Numbered from the stretch's first letter, positions 23,401 through 34,807 are shown. The stretch: DNA of 64,000 bases from Nemertoderma westbladi (GCA_032718475.1 JAUCBJ010006853.1:21150-85149); one strand, 5' to 3'. The notes: generated by a model not told the origin, from the sequence alone. A program made the numbers and translations.

Positions 23401-24176
23401 TAACAAAGGTGGATGTTAGAAAGGTGTCCATTATAGTAGGAATGGACTGCCCGACGGCCCACGAGAGAACACAGACGGTCTTCGGCGAAGACAGGCAGCG
23501 GGACCCGACGGCGATCCTCACGCCATTTGGATGGACACTTAGCGGCCCAGTTAAAACCAAGATCCCATGCAGTGTGACAGAGACATCAGGGTGCATGTTA
23601 CCAGGCACCGTAGACACTGCGGACGAAGATAAGAAACCGGAGGAGATAGTAGAGCCAAACAGGGAAGTAGAAGTAAGAGAGTGGGCGGAGGAGAATGGAT
23701 TTCCCAGCAAGTATCTGTATGGGGATGGAGAGGAGCGGACGGCGAGATGTCCGGAGGACAACACTCCAGAGGAGTATCCGGTGGAGTGTCAGGACGACAA
23801 TAGTCCGGAGGAGTGTCCAGAGGAGTATCCGGAAGAGACGCCAGTCCGGTTGAGAGGCATACCGACAAGGGGGAAGTCGAGAAGGAAGACAGGATGGAAA
23901 GGGATAGGATTACTATTGTACCTTCTGTTTTGCCTGTTCTTTCACTTTCTTTTCATTCTGCCGCCGGGAGATAACAAGGAGGGAGGTGGCATTTTGATGC
24001 CAGGAGACGAGATAGTTAAGAAGGTGGTGGAGAGACCCGATTTTAGGGTGGCGGAAGAGGGAGAACCAATTCCTGGTCAGTTGGAATTGGCGAAGAAAGT
24101 GTGGCGAAGAGTAAGAGGACGTATAGGAGGGCAGTGGGAGAGTGCCTACTGGAAGAAGGGGCACCTTAGAGTTTAG
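20463..24176 (+). pseudogene. Element A gag-protease gene, interrupted and frameshifted
   Basis: 20463-21153 encodes the first half of a Pao/BEL Gag domain (DUF1759 type; FKFDGSRPEEYLQFWRMY, then AWRALDREYGHPAKIIQQTL). Insertion of 1163 bp at 21154 ends the frame. 22317-23137 resumes it (NASNNITTIAQALPIWLQRK), followed by a knuckle CHQCVVEGHRSGEC (CX2CX4HX4C) and the protease box LVDSGAAFTLV. A frameshift at about 23135-23150 moves the rest to another frame (WVAEEIGLKTRPN...), open to 24176. That part ends in an acidic P/E repeat (EEYPEE), a hydrophobic segment of about 20 residues at 23905-23967 (LLLYLLFCLFFHFLF) and a basic tail. No RT motif follows. Confidence 0.82.
21148..22322. mobile_element. 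1163-bp insertion in element A gag
   Basis: Sequence 21154-22316 splits the Gag domain and is flanked by a 6-bp direct repeat ACGCAC (21148-21153 and 22317-22322). Removing it and one repeat brings the two Gag halves into the same frame. The insert is AT-richer than its surroundings and non-coding. Its 3' end carries three copies of a unit of about 50 bp with ATTGCGGAGAAAA and TATGTCCGCTAAA (22170-22310). No clear terminal inverted repeats were seen, so its class is unknown. Confidence 0.75.
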
Positions 24177-25410
24177 TCGTCCAATGTTTTGGACTGAGGG
24201 GGGTGGGAATGAGGGCGAGACGCCTTTCCCACATATAAATAATTATTTAATTAAAAATAAATAATAAAAATAATTAAATAATAGTTAGAAGAGATAGTAA
24301 GTAGTAGTCAGGAGATAAGTTAGTAGAAGTTAGTAGAGTTAGAAGGCGGCGGGGTAAGGGAGTGTGGCATATTGTCATGCCACGAGTAGTAGTAGGGGGG
24401 TTGTGGGCACCGGAAGCGCCACGTAGATAGAGGTGGTAGTGGAGGTGGAGAGTTAGAGGTAGTAGAGTAGTAGAGAGGGCACATAGGGTGCCAGGTAGTA
24501 GAGTTAGAGAGTTAGAGGTAGTAGGGTAGTAGAGAGGGCACATAGGGTGCCAGGTAGTAGAGTTAGAGGTAGTAGAGTAGTAGAGACGGACACATAGGGT
24601 GCCAGATAGTAGAGAGGTTGTGGGCACCGGAAGCGCCACGTAGATGGAAGTAGTGGTAGAGTGGTTGTGGGCACCGCAAGCGCCACGTAGATAGAGGTAG
24701 TAACAGAGTGGTTGTGGGCACCGCAAGCGCCACGTAGAGAGTAGAAAGGGGTAGACTAAGTAGAGTTAGAGTTAGTAGAGAGTTAGAGGGTTTTAGTTAG
24801 AGTTAGTAGTAGAGTGGTTGTGGGCACCGCAAGCGCCACATAGATGGAGGTAGTAGCAGAGGGTTGTGGGCACCATAAGCGCCGCGTAGTAGAAGAGTTG
24901 GTAAGAATTAGAGAGAGTTAGTAGAAGTAAAGAGTTAGTAGAAGTTAGTTAGACTTAGTAGAGCTAGTTAGAGTCGGAGAGTTAGTGGAGTAGTAAGAGA
25001 GTTAGATTGTTAGCAAGTAAGTTGTAGGTAGATAGTATGATAGCACAGGGGTAGCATTAGAGATTAGGGCCTTAGGGAGTGGTAGAGAGTAGAGAGGAGT
25101 ATGGAGAGAAGTTAGAGTGCGATTCAGGTGTGGGGAGAGAGTAAGAGTGGGGAGAGAGTAAGAGCGGAGTTAGAGTGAGAGATTAGAGTTAGAGTGGAGA
25201 GCTTTTAAAATTGTGTGAGAGTCCACAATTGGCTCAACACAAGACGTCAGATGGGTAGCGTTATCATACCCATAGGGAGCGGCCTGGAAAGCCGACTCCA
25301 AGAAAATAACTCCACCCCACACCCGATAGTAGATCGAGTTTCCAGCGGAATTGTAGCGCACTTAGTGGTTGATGCTATCTTCTCACCAGGAAGATAGCAT
25401 TGGGGGGAGT

Positions 25411-25766
25411 GTGAGCGTATTCAATTCTGCCTCACTAACCCCATAAAGTCGGCGTTAAGCAATATTGGGAACACGAGGTTGATTACCAATATCAACCTCG
25501 TGTCACCCCAACAAAGTGGGAAGGAGAAACCCCCAAGAACATACGCACAATAGGGGTCAGGGGTTACACCCCTGAGAGAGAGAGAATAGCAAGGGCGAAG
25601 GGAAGCACTTCAGGAGAAGTAAAAGGGTGACAACAGGGTTATTAGCCAATGGGGGGAAGGCACCGGCTGAGTAATGTAACTCGGCCAACCGTGCAATATA
25701 TATTATCAGTTCAGTAATCATTTCATTCACTTAGTAAGTCAGTTAGTTAGGGTAGTAACGGAACTC
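25411..25766 (+). repeat. Truncated internal LTR copy 1 (element A)
   Basis: The first 355 bp of the LTR (from TGTGAGCG), lacking its 3' part, fused to TTTTTTTGGACTGAGG. It retains the 13-bp stem hairpin. Confidence 0.88.
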
Positions 25767-26723
25767 TTTTTTTGGACTGAGGGGGGTGGGAATGAGGGCG
25801 AGACGCCCTTCCCGCAAGAAAATAATTATTTAATTAAAAACATATAATAAAATAATTAAATAATAAATAGTTAGTAGCAGAAAGTTAGAAGTTAGTAAGA
25901 AGAGATAGTAAGTAGTAGTTAGAAGATAGTAGAAGTAGGTTAGAAGGCGGCGGGTAAGGGAGTGTGGCATATTGCCATGCCACGAGTAGTAGTAGGGGGG
26001 TTGTGGGCACCATAAGCGCCACATAGAAGGAGAGTAGAGAGTTAGTAGAAGTAGAGTATTAGTAGCAGAGTAGAAGTAGTAGTAGAGTGGGTGTGGGCAC
26101 CGTAAGCGCCACGTAGAGGGAAGTAGTAGTAGAATGGTTGTGGGCACCACAAGCGCCACGTAGATAAAGGTGGTAGCAGAGTTAGAGGTAGTAATAGGGT
26201 AAGAGTTAGTAGACTTAGCAGAGAGTAGAGTTAGTGGTTAGTAGAGTTAGAGCTAGAGTTAGTTAGACTTAGTAGAGTTAGTTAGAGTCGGAGAGTTAGT
26301 AGAGAGTAAGAGAGTTAGATAATTAGCAAGTGAGTAGGAGGTAGATAATATGATAGCACCGGGGTAGCATTAGAGATTAGGGCCTTAGGGAGTGGTTGAG
26401 AGTAGAGAGGAGTATGGAGAGAAGTTAGAGTGTGATTCAGGTGTGGGGAGAGAGTAAGAGTGGGGAGAGAGTAAGAGCGGAGTTAGAGTGAGAGATTAGA
26501 GTTAGAGTGGAGAGCTTTTAAAATTGTGTGAGAGTCCACAATTGGCTCGACACGAGACGTCAGATGGGTAGCTTTATCATACCCATAGGGAGCGGCCTGG
26601 AAAGCCGACTCCAAGAAAATAACTCCACCCCACACCCGATAGTAGATCGAGTTTCCAGCGGAATTGTAGCGCACTTAGTGGTTGATGCTATCTTCTCACC
26701 AGGAAGATAGCATGGGGGGGAGT

Positions 26724-27082
26724 GTGAGCGTATTCAATTCCGCCTCACTAACCCCATAAAATGGGCGTTAAGCAATATTGGGAACACGAGGTTGATTACC
26801 AATATCAACCTCGTGTCACCCCAACAAAGTGGGAAGGAGAAACCCCAAAGAACATACGCACAATAGGGGTCAGGGGTTACACCCCTGAGAGAGAGAGAAT
26901 AGCAAGGGCGAAGGGAAGCACTTCAGGGGAAGTAAAAGGGCGACAACAGGGTTATTAGCCAATGGGGGGAAGGCACCGGCTGAGTAATGTAACTCGGCCA
27001 ACCGTGCAATATATATTATCAGTTCAGTAAATCATTTCATTCACTTAGTAAGTCAGTTAGTTAGGGTAGTAACGGAACTCTT
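26724..27082 (+). repeat. Truncated internal LTR copy 2 (element A)
   Basis: Same truncation point and same T-run junction as the copy at 25411, about 1.31 kb further on. Confidence 0.88.
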
Positions 27083-28027
27083 TTTTTGGACTGAGGGGGG
27101 TGGGAATGAGGGCGAGACGCCCTTCCCGCAAGAAAATAATTATTTAATTAAAAACATATAATAAAATAATAAAATAATAAATAGTTAGTAGAAGAAAGTT
27201 AGAAGTTAGTAAGAAGAGATAGTAAGTAGAAGTTAGAAGAGAGTAGAAGTAGGTTAGAAGGCGGCGGGTAAGGGAGTGTGGCATATTGCCATGCCACGAG
27301 TAGTAGTAGGGGGGTTGTGGGCACCGTAAGCGCCACATAGAAGGAGAGTAGAGAGAGTTAGTAGAAGTAGAGAGTTAGTAGCAGAGTAGAAGTAGTAGTA
27401 GAGTTGTTGTGGGCACTGCAAGCGCCACGTAGAGGGAAGTAGTAGTAGAATGATTGTGGGCACCACAAGCGCCACGTAGATAAAGGTGGTAGCAGAGTTA
27501 GAGGTAGTAATAGGGTAAGAGTTAGTAGACTTAGCAGAGAGTAGAGTTAGTGGTTAGTAGAGTTAGAGCTAGAGTTAGTTAGACTTAGTAGAGTTAGTTA
27601 GAGTCAGAGAGTTAGTAGAGAGTAAGAGAGTTAGATAGTTAGCAAGTGAGTAGGAGGTAGACAATATGATAGCACAGGGGTAGCATTAGAGATTAGGGCC
27701 TTAGGGAGTAGTGGTAGAGAGTAGAGAGGAGTATGGAGAGAAGTTAGAGTGCGATTCAGGTGTGGGGAGAGAGTAAGAGTGGGGAGAGAGTAAGAGCGGA
27801 GTTAGAGTGAGAGATTAGAGTTAGAGTGGAGAGCTTTTAAAATTGTGTGAGAGTCCACAATTGGCTCGACACGAGACGTCAGATGGGTAGCGTTATCATA
27901 CCCATAGGGAGCGGCCTGGAAAGCCGACTCCAAGAAAATAACTCCACCCCACACCCGATAGTAGATCGAGTTTCCAGCGGAATTGTAGCGCACTTAGTGG
28001 TTGATGCTATCTTCTCACCGGGAAGAT

Positions 28028-28041
28028 AGCATGGGGGGGAG
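28028..28041 (+). promoter_or_regulatory. Polypurine tract of element A
   Basis: GATAGCATGGGGGGGAG immediately precedes the 3' LTR. It is preceded by a 10-bp stem hairpin (TGCTATCTTC...GAAGATAGCA). The same arrangement precedes both internal truncated LTRs (for example 25368-25410). Confidence 0.75.
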
Positions 28042-28612
28042 TGTGAGCGTATTCAATTCCGCCTCACTAACCCCATAAAGTGGGCGTTAAGCAATATTGG
28101 GAACACGAGGTTGATTACCAATATCAACCTCGTGTCACCCCAACAAAGTGGGAAGGAGAAACCCCAAATAACATACGCACAATAGGGGTCAGGGGTTACA
28201 CCCCCGAGAGAGAGAGAATAGCAAGGGCGAAGGGAAGCACTTCAGGGGAAGTAAAAGGGCGACAACAGGGTTATTAGCCAATGGGGGGAAGGAACCGGCT
28301 GAGTAATGTAACTCGGCCAACCGTGCAATATATATTATCAGTTCAGTAATCATTTCATTCACTTAGTAAGTCAGTTAGTTAGGGTAGTAACGGAACTCTA
28401 ATCACGTCTCCGTCCACTGCTATACAATATATCATTTACCGGTACATTATACACCATTCACTTCAACCGTGCTGTAACCTATCATTGATTATACCCTTAT
28501 GTCTATATGCATCGATCAACCAACAATCGAACTCTTTTTACATTACGCACGGCGGGGACCGTAGATTAGAAACCAACCGGATAAATCGGGATCCTTGGTG
28601 GATCCCGTCACA
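28042..28612 (+). repeat. Element A 3' LTR
   Basis: 571 bp, TGTGAGCG to GTCACA, followed by the GATAT target duplication. Homologous over its full length to 17218-17790. Confidence 0.92.
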
Positions 28613-28617
28613 GATAT

Positions 28618-31600
28618 TGATATTAATTCGTAGAAACTAGAACAAAAGGAAATTAAATACAGACCATAAACTTGAATCGTACTTAAAACGTAACATTCGA
28701 ACACACCTAACTATGGAATTATCAGATAGTTGTATTCTAGAATATAAACTGTACACTGATCTACGTCTTATATGTAAGAAAGTAGGAACCCTATTAAATA
28801 TAAACATTTCTGTTGCACTGCAATTACTGGGGTAATGATGTAATTTCCGAAAGATCCTGTGGTAAGCGAGCTGTATTGATTTTAATGCACTAACTGTATA
28901 TACTACGGAAGCCCAAAGTGGCCAGACAACCACACACACATCATTTTTCATTTTATGGGGGTTGGGGTATGTGTGTGGTTGTCTGGCCACTTTGGGCTTC
29001 CGTAATATACGGACAACAGACTACACCCATAGATACCGGAACAAAATGATCTAAACAAAGTATTTTTAACTACAGATGAACAATTATTAAATTTCCTAAC
29101 AATACTGTTACCTCTGCGGTACAGGCTACGAGTTTGATTTTCAATATCTAGTTTATCATTAATGTTGATATGACCTAGATAAGTAGCACTAGTAACAACC
29201 TTGACAACTTCACTATTTAAATACACCGCACTGTGGAAAATCTGTTCTAGAACGTGCCTTAAAATATAAACATTTAGTTTTCTTTAAATTAAATGTAAGA
29301 CAATGATCGTTAGCGTATTTACTTGCAATATCAATTAATTTCTGTAACGCTAGATTACTTGTTGCCATAAGGGAAATGTCATCTGCGTAAGAAATATTAT
29401 TAGCTCTACAATTATTAATTTTGCACCCTAAACCACTATTATTTAGTAAAATAGTTGGATCATCCATATATACATTATAAAACACAAGAGATATTAAACT
29501 ACCCTGACGAACTCCATTGGTTACAAAAAATAAACCAGAAAATATCTTTCCCCATTTAACACATATTTCTTGACGACTATACCAGTAGACGACTAGCCTA
29601 AGTACAGATTTCGGCACGCCCTTGTCTAATAACTTAAAAAATAGTAATGAATGGTTCACCCTATCAAAAGCCTTTGAGGCATCAATTAAGCATATGTATA
29701 CGGATGTAATCTGACTTAAATAAAAGTTAACTATTTCCTTCAGTACAAAATTGCACAAATCAGTACTATGATTAGCTTTATAACCAAATAGATTATCAGC
29801 GACTATTAAATGTGATTTATAACGCGTAAGAATCACTCGTTCTAGAACTTTAGACAAAATATTCGATATTGCAACTGGTCTATCATTACAGTTATCAGTT
29901 AATTTTTCATTCTTGTTTTTTAAAACAGGTACAATATAACTTACAATAAACTTTGATGGTAAGTAACTGTTAGACAATGAAGTTGTTAGCAAAAAAGAAA
30001 TATGCACAGATAACTCGGCTGGTGCATAGAGTAAATGTTCTGCACTTACACATCTGTCCCAATTGCTTTCCCTTCACTTAATTCCTTAATGGCCTCGAAA
30101 ATTTCTTACGCGCTCACTGCACTATCCTTCGGATTTTCCTCATTGTCGGGGATCAAATTATGTACTAGATCTTCCATTTGTTCGTTGCTTTTCTTGGGAT
30201 CCTGATTAAGCAGCTGACTATACTCAGTGCGCCACATATATCGCATATAGCCTCTTCACCATTTGCTGTATCTACACTGTCAGGTAGGACTGTATGCTGG
30301 TTACTCATCTTGGAGACCTCTATCCAAAAATCATTGGGTTTTCTATGTAAGAGACTTTCTGCTAATTTGTCAGATTTAATTCTTTCTGCAGTCCTACGAC
30401 ATTAATGAAAAGCTAGTTTGAAAAACGCACGTGTTCTACGCATTTCCACACTGATAGGACCATCTCTAGGACTACCGACTGCGCGCCACCATAAGAAGAC
30501 CTCCCTGGCATGATCGTATTTATCTTTAACCAACTCAGACCAACCTGGCACCGAGTGGTCATGTTTATTATCCTTCTCTCCACAAGGACGAGCCGGAATT
30601 GATTCCTTAGACGCTCTTAAAATAGCATCAACAATATTCTCATAATAGTCATCTATTACCTGAGTACGATTATCATCACTAATGTCAATGAATGTGTTGG
30701 AAAGAACGCTGTACGGAATATCTATACTTTTCAGTTCCTTAATTAAAACACTTTTATATGAGTTTAAATGACAAGACGTTGCGCGAGACCAGTCTCTACT
30801 GGGGGATTTTGAGAAACAAAAAATACCGGATCCTGAACTTTCTAGAGTTTTACCTGGTGGAATTCCCGCGTCGCAAAAGCGTAACTCCGAATTCAAAGAT
30901 AGTATCATAGATATTGGTATGTGATCGGAAATTACTAATTCCGGGAATGTTGATACGTGAAACACTTTAGAGTCCATAGAACCGCTACATACGATGTGGT
31001 CTAGCCAATATGTAGTATGATGGGCTGAACTGACAAATGTATGTGTAACTGTTGGTAGACGTTCAAAATCTCTCCATGTGAGCCCGGCATTTTCTACAAA
31101 ATATTTTATAAAATTACCAAAGTTCCGTCTTGAGGGGTCACCATTGAAATCTCCTACAATAGCAATTAAAGGACTGTTCATCTCATCTATGAGGGAAGTG
31201 AGGGTACCCAAGTAATCCAGTTAATCGTCTACATTTTCTGGACATTCGTATGGAAGATACACGTTAAACAAGTAAATATTAGGTTCAGTTTCAGGTGTAT
31301 TAATTACTGCAATTCTAATCCTATCATCACCAATATCCTTTAAAATTTCAATAATTTTTCCCAATACTTTACGCCACAAAAATGCTAGTCCGCCATATGG
31401 CCTTCCAATTAGTAATTGTTCCTGTAAGTCAACCGGACTAAATCCCTCTGCATAAAAATTATGTAAAATTGTTTGTAAAAAACCAAGTTCCTGTTTGGGG
31501 AGCATAATCTCCTGTAAACAAATAATATCGGCAAAACTACATAAACCTTTTATAGGCACCTCTGACAGAGTTGCAGTTATATTATACTATGTTAAGGCTT
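28618..31600 (-). mobile_element. LINE-3, non-LTR retrotransposon of the jockey/CR1 type
   Basis: Minus strand. 31559-31221 and 31211-30402 encode an APE-type endonuclease (DIICLQEIML, NVYLPYE, VGDFNGDP, WLDHIVCS, ISDHIPISM), with one in-frame stop near 31220. 30007-29213 encodes the RT core (SKAFDRVNH, NGVRQGSLIS, YADDISLM; catalytic YADD present). 29226-28637 gives the C-terminal region (SIQLAYHRIFRKL). Frames shift at 30008-30401 and around a hairpin insertion at 28905-29010. The 5' end is truncated near 31600. The 3' UTR is broken by element A. Inactive. Confidence 0.85.
28905..29010. mobile_element. About 105-bp hairpin insertion inside LINE-3
   Basis: Two arms of about 43 bp (ACGGAAGCCCAAAGTGGCCA... 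and its complement, ending TGGGCTTCCGT) face each other across a loop of about 20 bp. The hairpin interrupts LINE-3 coding sequence in the RT C-terminal region. Surrounding TATA words (GTATATAC / GTAATATAC) may be a target duplication. Probably a very small MITE. Confidence 0.7.
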
Positions 31601-31726
31601 CTAGATACTTGAAAATTCACCATTTATGAAAAATTTAATAAAGAACAGATAAAAAAAAAATATCAAACATAATGAAAATGAACAATATCAAAAATAAACA
31701 AAAATATCAAATATCTAATATACATA

Positions 31727-31960
31727 CAATATTGCAATGTTCTAGAGTTAATATACGGAAATAATAACCTGAAGCGAATAAGACTGAATAATCACTGATG
31801 CCGTTCCAGAAGCAAATTAACCTGTATAATTACCGAGGCCGCAGGCCGAGGTTATTATATTAGGTTAATTTGCTGAAGGATAAGGCAGAAGTGATTATTA
31901 CAGTTTTATTCGCTGAAGGTTTTTATTTCCGTATATTAACTCTAGAACATTGCAATATTG
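31727..31960. mobile_element. 234-bp palindromic MITE-like element
   Basis: CAATATTGCAATGTTCTAGA at the left edge is mirrored at the right edge (TCTAGAACATTGCAATATTG). The arms of about 115 bp are imperfect and meet at GAGGCCGCAGGCCGAG. Non-coding. It lies just beyond the truncated 5' end of LINE-3. Confidence 0.85.
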
Positions 31961-33225
31961 TGTTTATTGTTAATTTGAGCATATTGAACGAACAACATGA
32001 CAGCTTACTTTATACAAAAATTTATCATGTAATGAGTCCACAATATGTCCCAGAACATAAATCACTAGCCAAAACAGCTATACAAAGGCACAATTATGGT
32101 GACACGGGTTAGTTACACTAGAACCCCCCCCCCCCCCCCCCCCACAGTAAAATTTAATTAAATTAATAAGATGGCAAACAACGAAAAGATCTAAGTTTTT
32201 TATGCCGTTTCTATCTAATTTAATGATGCTCGCATGGCTTATGTTGAGGTCAGTTTGTAATACGAGTTATCATTCTTACGAATACTGGAGTAGAATTTAA
32301 AGTGCCAATCTGTCAATCTTATTGAGATGGTCATTTTGCTTAATGTGAAATATTTAGCTATAGTATATTATTGAAATAAACCGTAGCAAGTTTAGTATAT
32401 TGGTGTACCATAGGATAATACATAAAATTATATGAATATACTGAAACATATAATTTCTAGAATCCCGTAACAGAGCGATTTCTAAGAAAAGAGTATAATT
32501 TTATGAAAAATGGTATAATACAACAATTATAGAACATTTATTTAAAATTATACGATTATAATTTTAGCTAGTTTCCGTAGCAATATGCGAAAACTCCAAC
32601 TGGTACACCTCGACTGTAACCGGAATCACCGCATTCAATGAATGGCACACTGCGGCCAAACACTGCCATCCAACAGCTTCTCCGAGTGAGACAGTTTCGC
32701 CACAATTATAAATGAATTATAAGAGAGTTTCGAACGTTCTCCCTGTAGCATTCCCTTTAGCACCCAGCGCTTTGCAAGTGATATTGTGACGGGATTGAGT
32801 TCTGTGATCCCGACCGGGTAAGGTTGTACGCGTCACTTCGCTGCTGGGCTGCTGAACTATATCTTTGGCCGAAGGCCGTTGGGGAAATATAACACAGTTT
32901 GGTTTCTCAGTGTTAATAGTTCCAGTGATAATAGCACAGTATGTATAATAAATAATTATAGAAATTGCAATACAGAATGATGACAGCAGTATATGAAATG
33001 ACGGTCAAAACTATGCCGGTCTGCAACTGTGTGATTAATGAACTGACCGGTAAATCAGTAATCAGAGTAACTATATGATTGATACATATTGGTTTGAGCT
33101 CTACACTACTGTGGCCTTTGCTACCCAATGGATGCCCTTCTATCCTTCCCCACATGCTTCCCTGCCCGCTATTGGCTTATATACTACGTACTATATACAT
33201 ATATATACTATACTTATATACTATA
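31961..33225. other. Intergenic AT-rich region with a C run
   Basis: A poly-C tract of about 18 lies at 32126-32143. 32789-32905 has an LTR-end-like hairpin (TGTGACGGGATT...GATCCCGACCGG) related to 10865-11020. Repeated ATATACT words occur at 33175-33225. No coding region is supported. Confidence 0.5.
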
Positions 33226-34807
33226 TAAAAGGCTGCTGCAAAGAGCATTAAGACCAATCGTGCCAGTGGAGTAGATGGTGTTCCCCCTGAGGTCTTTAAA
33301 ATACCTGAGTGTTTAAAGCTCATCTATCCCATCATAGTAGACATGTACCGAACAACAAGAGTCCCACAAGAAATGAAAACAAATAAGTTGGTGCCAGTTC
33401 CCAAGAAGGGCAACCTAACACTCTATGGTTCTTTTCGGGGAATCTCATTGATCTCAATTGCTGCAAAGCTATACAATAGAATTATATTAAATCGCATCAG
33501 AGATCGCATTGAGAGACTGCTCCGTGGAAATCAGAATGGGTTCCGTAAAGGTCGTGGGACCATGGAGCCCATTTTGGCACTTAGAAGGATAATTGAAGAG
33601 TTATCAAAAAACAAAGACAGGCATCTGGCTGTTATCTTTGTTGACCTCTTCAAGGCCTTTGATTCAGTCTCTCGCTCACGTATGTTCAGCATACTTTCAT
33701 TATATGGGATTCCTGATAAAATTATTGCAGCAATCAGATCAGTATACGATGGTTCGACAACATTTGTGTCTACTGTTGACGGTGACACAGAACCATTTGA
33801 AGTGTTATGGGGTGTCCTCCAGGGAGACACACTTGCACCATTCTTGTTCATAATTGTTGTTGACTATGTTCTACGCATCTCCTTAGATCATCATAATGAT
33901 GATGGGGTGATGATAACTCCACCTACTGGCTCCAGAAGTCGAGGAAATCCTGCCAAGTACCTAACTGATTTAGACTTGCTGATGACTTAGGAGTACTCTC
34001 AGAATCACTAGAGGGAGCCCAACGGCTGCTCAGCTCATTAGAACATGCTGCTTCTAGTGTTGGTCTTTTTATTAACTCCAGAAAGACCAAAATTTTGACA
34101 GTTAACTTTGAAAGTCCTCAGCAAGTCTCTGATCGGATGAGCATAAGCTCAAAAGATGGTATGCTTGAGCATGTGGATGTCTTCTGTTACCTGCGATCAT
34201 GGATCCGGAAGTCAGGTGAGGACCTTCGAATACGTAAGGGAAAGGCATGGGCAGCCTTGAATAGGCTTTCCAGGATTTGGAAGTCACCGAGAATTAATCG
34301 GAAACTTAAGGTCCGATTATTTAGAGCAGCAGTAGTTCCAGTACTCCTCTATGGGAGTCCATGCTGGGCTCTAACTGCTGAGGACACCAAATTTCTGGAT
34401 GGCACATTCACAAGAATGCTACGCCGGGTTCATTGTGTCAAGTTCAATGCACACATCTCCAACCAGAAGACACTATATAACATTGGAGGTGTCTCATTGG
34501 TTCCCCCAAGCTTGACACTAGAACAAAGTCGCCTCAGCTATGCCGGACATTATTTTCGCCATGAGAACCAGCCAGTGTATAATCTTGTGCTTTGGCAGGG
34601 TTATGGAGTGAATAAGCATGATGGACAGCCCATGACCTTCTTGAGACGCATCTTAAAGGACACTGGCCTTGAAGATGTGGATGATCTAGCAAATGTCATG
34701 GGTGATAGGGAGTTGTTGCCGCGCAATTTTGTCGACAAGCCGGCACAGTATTCTTAAATTTGTAGCTGCAATGCAGCATGCCGATCCTAGTAGTAGTAGT
34801 AGTAGTA
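33226..34807 (+). mobile_element. LINE-1 copy C, 5'-truncated, plus strand
   Basis: The RT begins within the N-terminal conserved region (AAKSINTN-like reading from 33233). 33343-33990 encodes RT motifs (KKGNLTLYGSFRGISL, FRKGRGTMEPILALRR, FVDLFKAFDS, GVLQGDTLAPFLFIIV). The frame is lost at about 33984, exactly at the DD catalytic box (DLLMT instead of FADDL). The thumb and tail continue in 34095-34757 (ALLYGSPCW-type motif, RRILKDTGLED). The 3' terminus GCAGCATGCCGATCC plus a (TAG)n tract ends at about 34807. Inactive. Confidence 0.88.

Larger units (their letters stand above)
24188..28041 (+). repeat. Element A 3' UTR and partial LTR, tandemly triplicated
   Basis: A unit of about 1.31 kb is present three times. 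It starts TTTTGGACTGAGGGGGGTGG (24188, about 25768, about 27084), goes through a purine-rich GTAGTAGAGTTAGAG tract, a conserved structured block and a poly-G polypurine tract, and enters the LTR. In the first two units the LTR is cut after about 355 bp at GGAACTC and joined through a T run to the next unit. Only the last LTR is complete. The copies are very similar, so the amplification is young compared with the two LTRs. Confidence 0.9.
17213..28617 (+). mobile_element. Element A: Pao/BEL-type LTR retrotransposon without RT
   Basis: A full-length LTR element bounded by two LTRs (17218-17790 and 28042-28612) and by identical 5-bp target duplications GATAT (17213-17217 and 28613-28617). Inside, in order, are degraded gag parts, a Gag domain of the DUF1759 type, a CCHC knuckle, a retropepsin-like protease with DSGA, an acidic repeat region, a hydrophobic segment, a long purine-rich 3' UTR and a poly-G polypurine tract. 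No RT, RNase H or integrase catalytic motif is present, so it could move only with help. The two LTRs differ at roughly 20 sites, so it is older than element B. It contains a 1.16 kb insertion and a triplicated 3' end. Confidence 0.9.
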
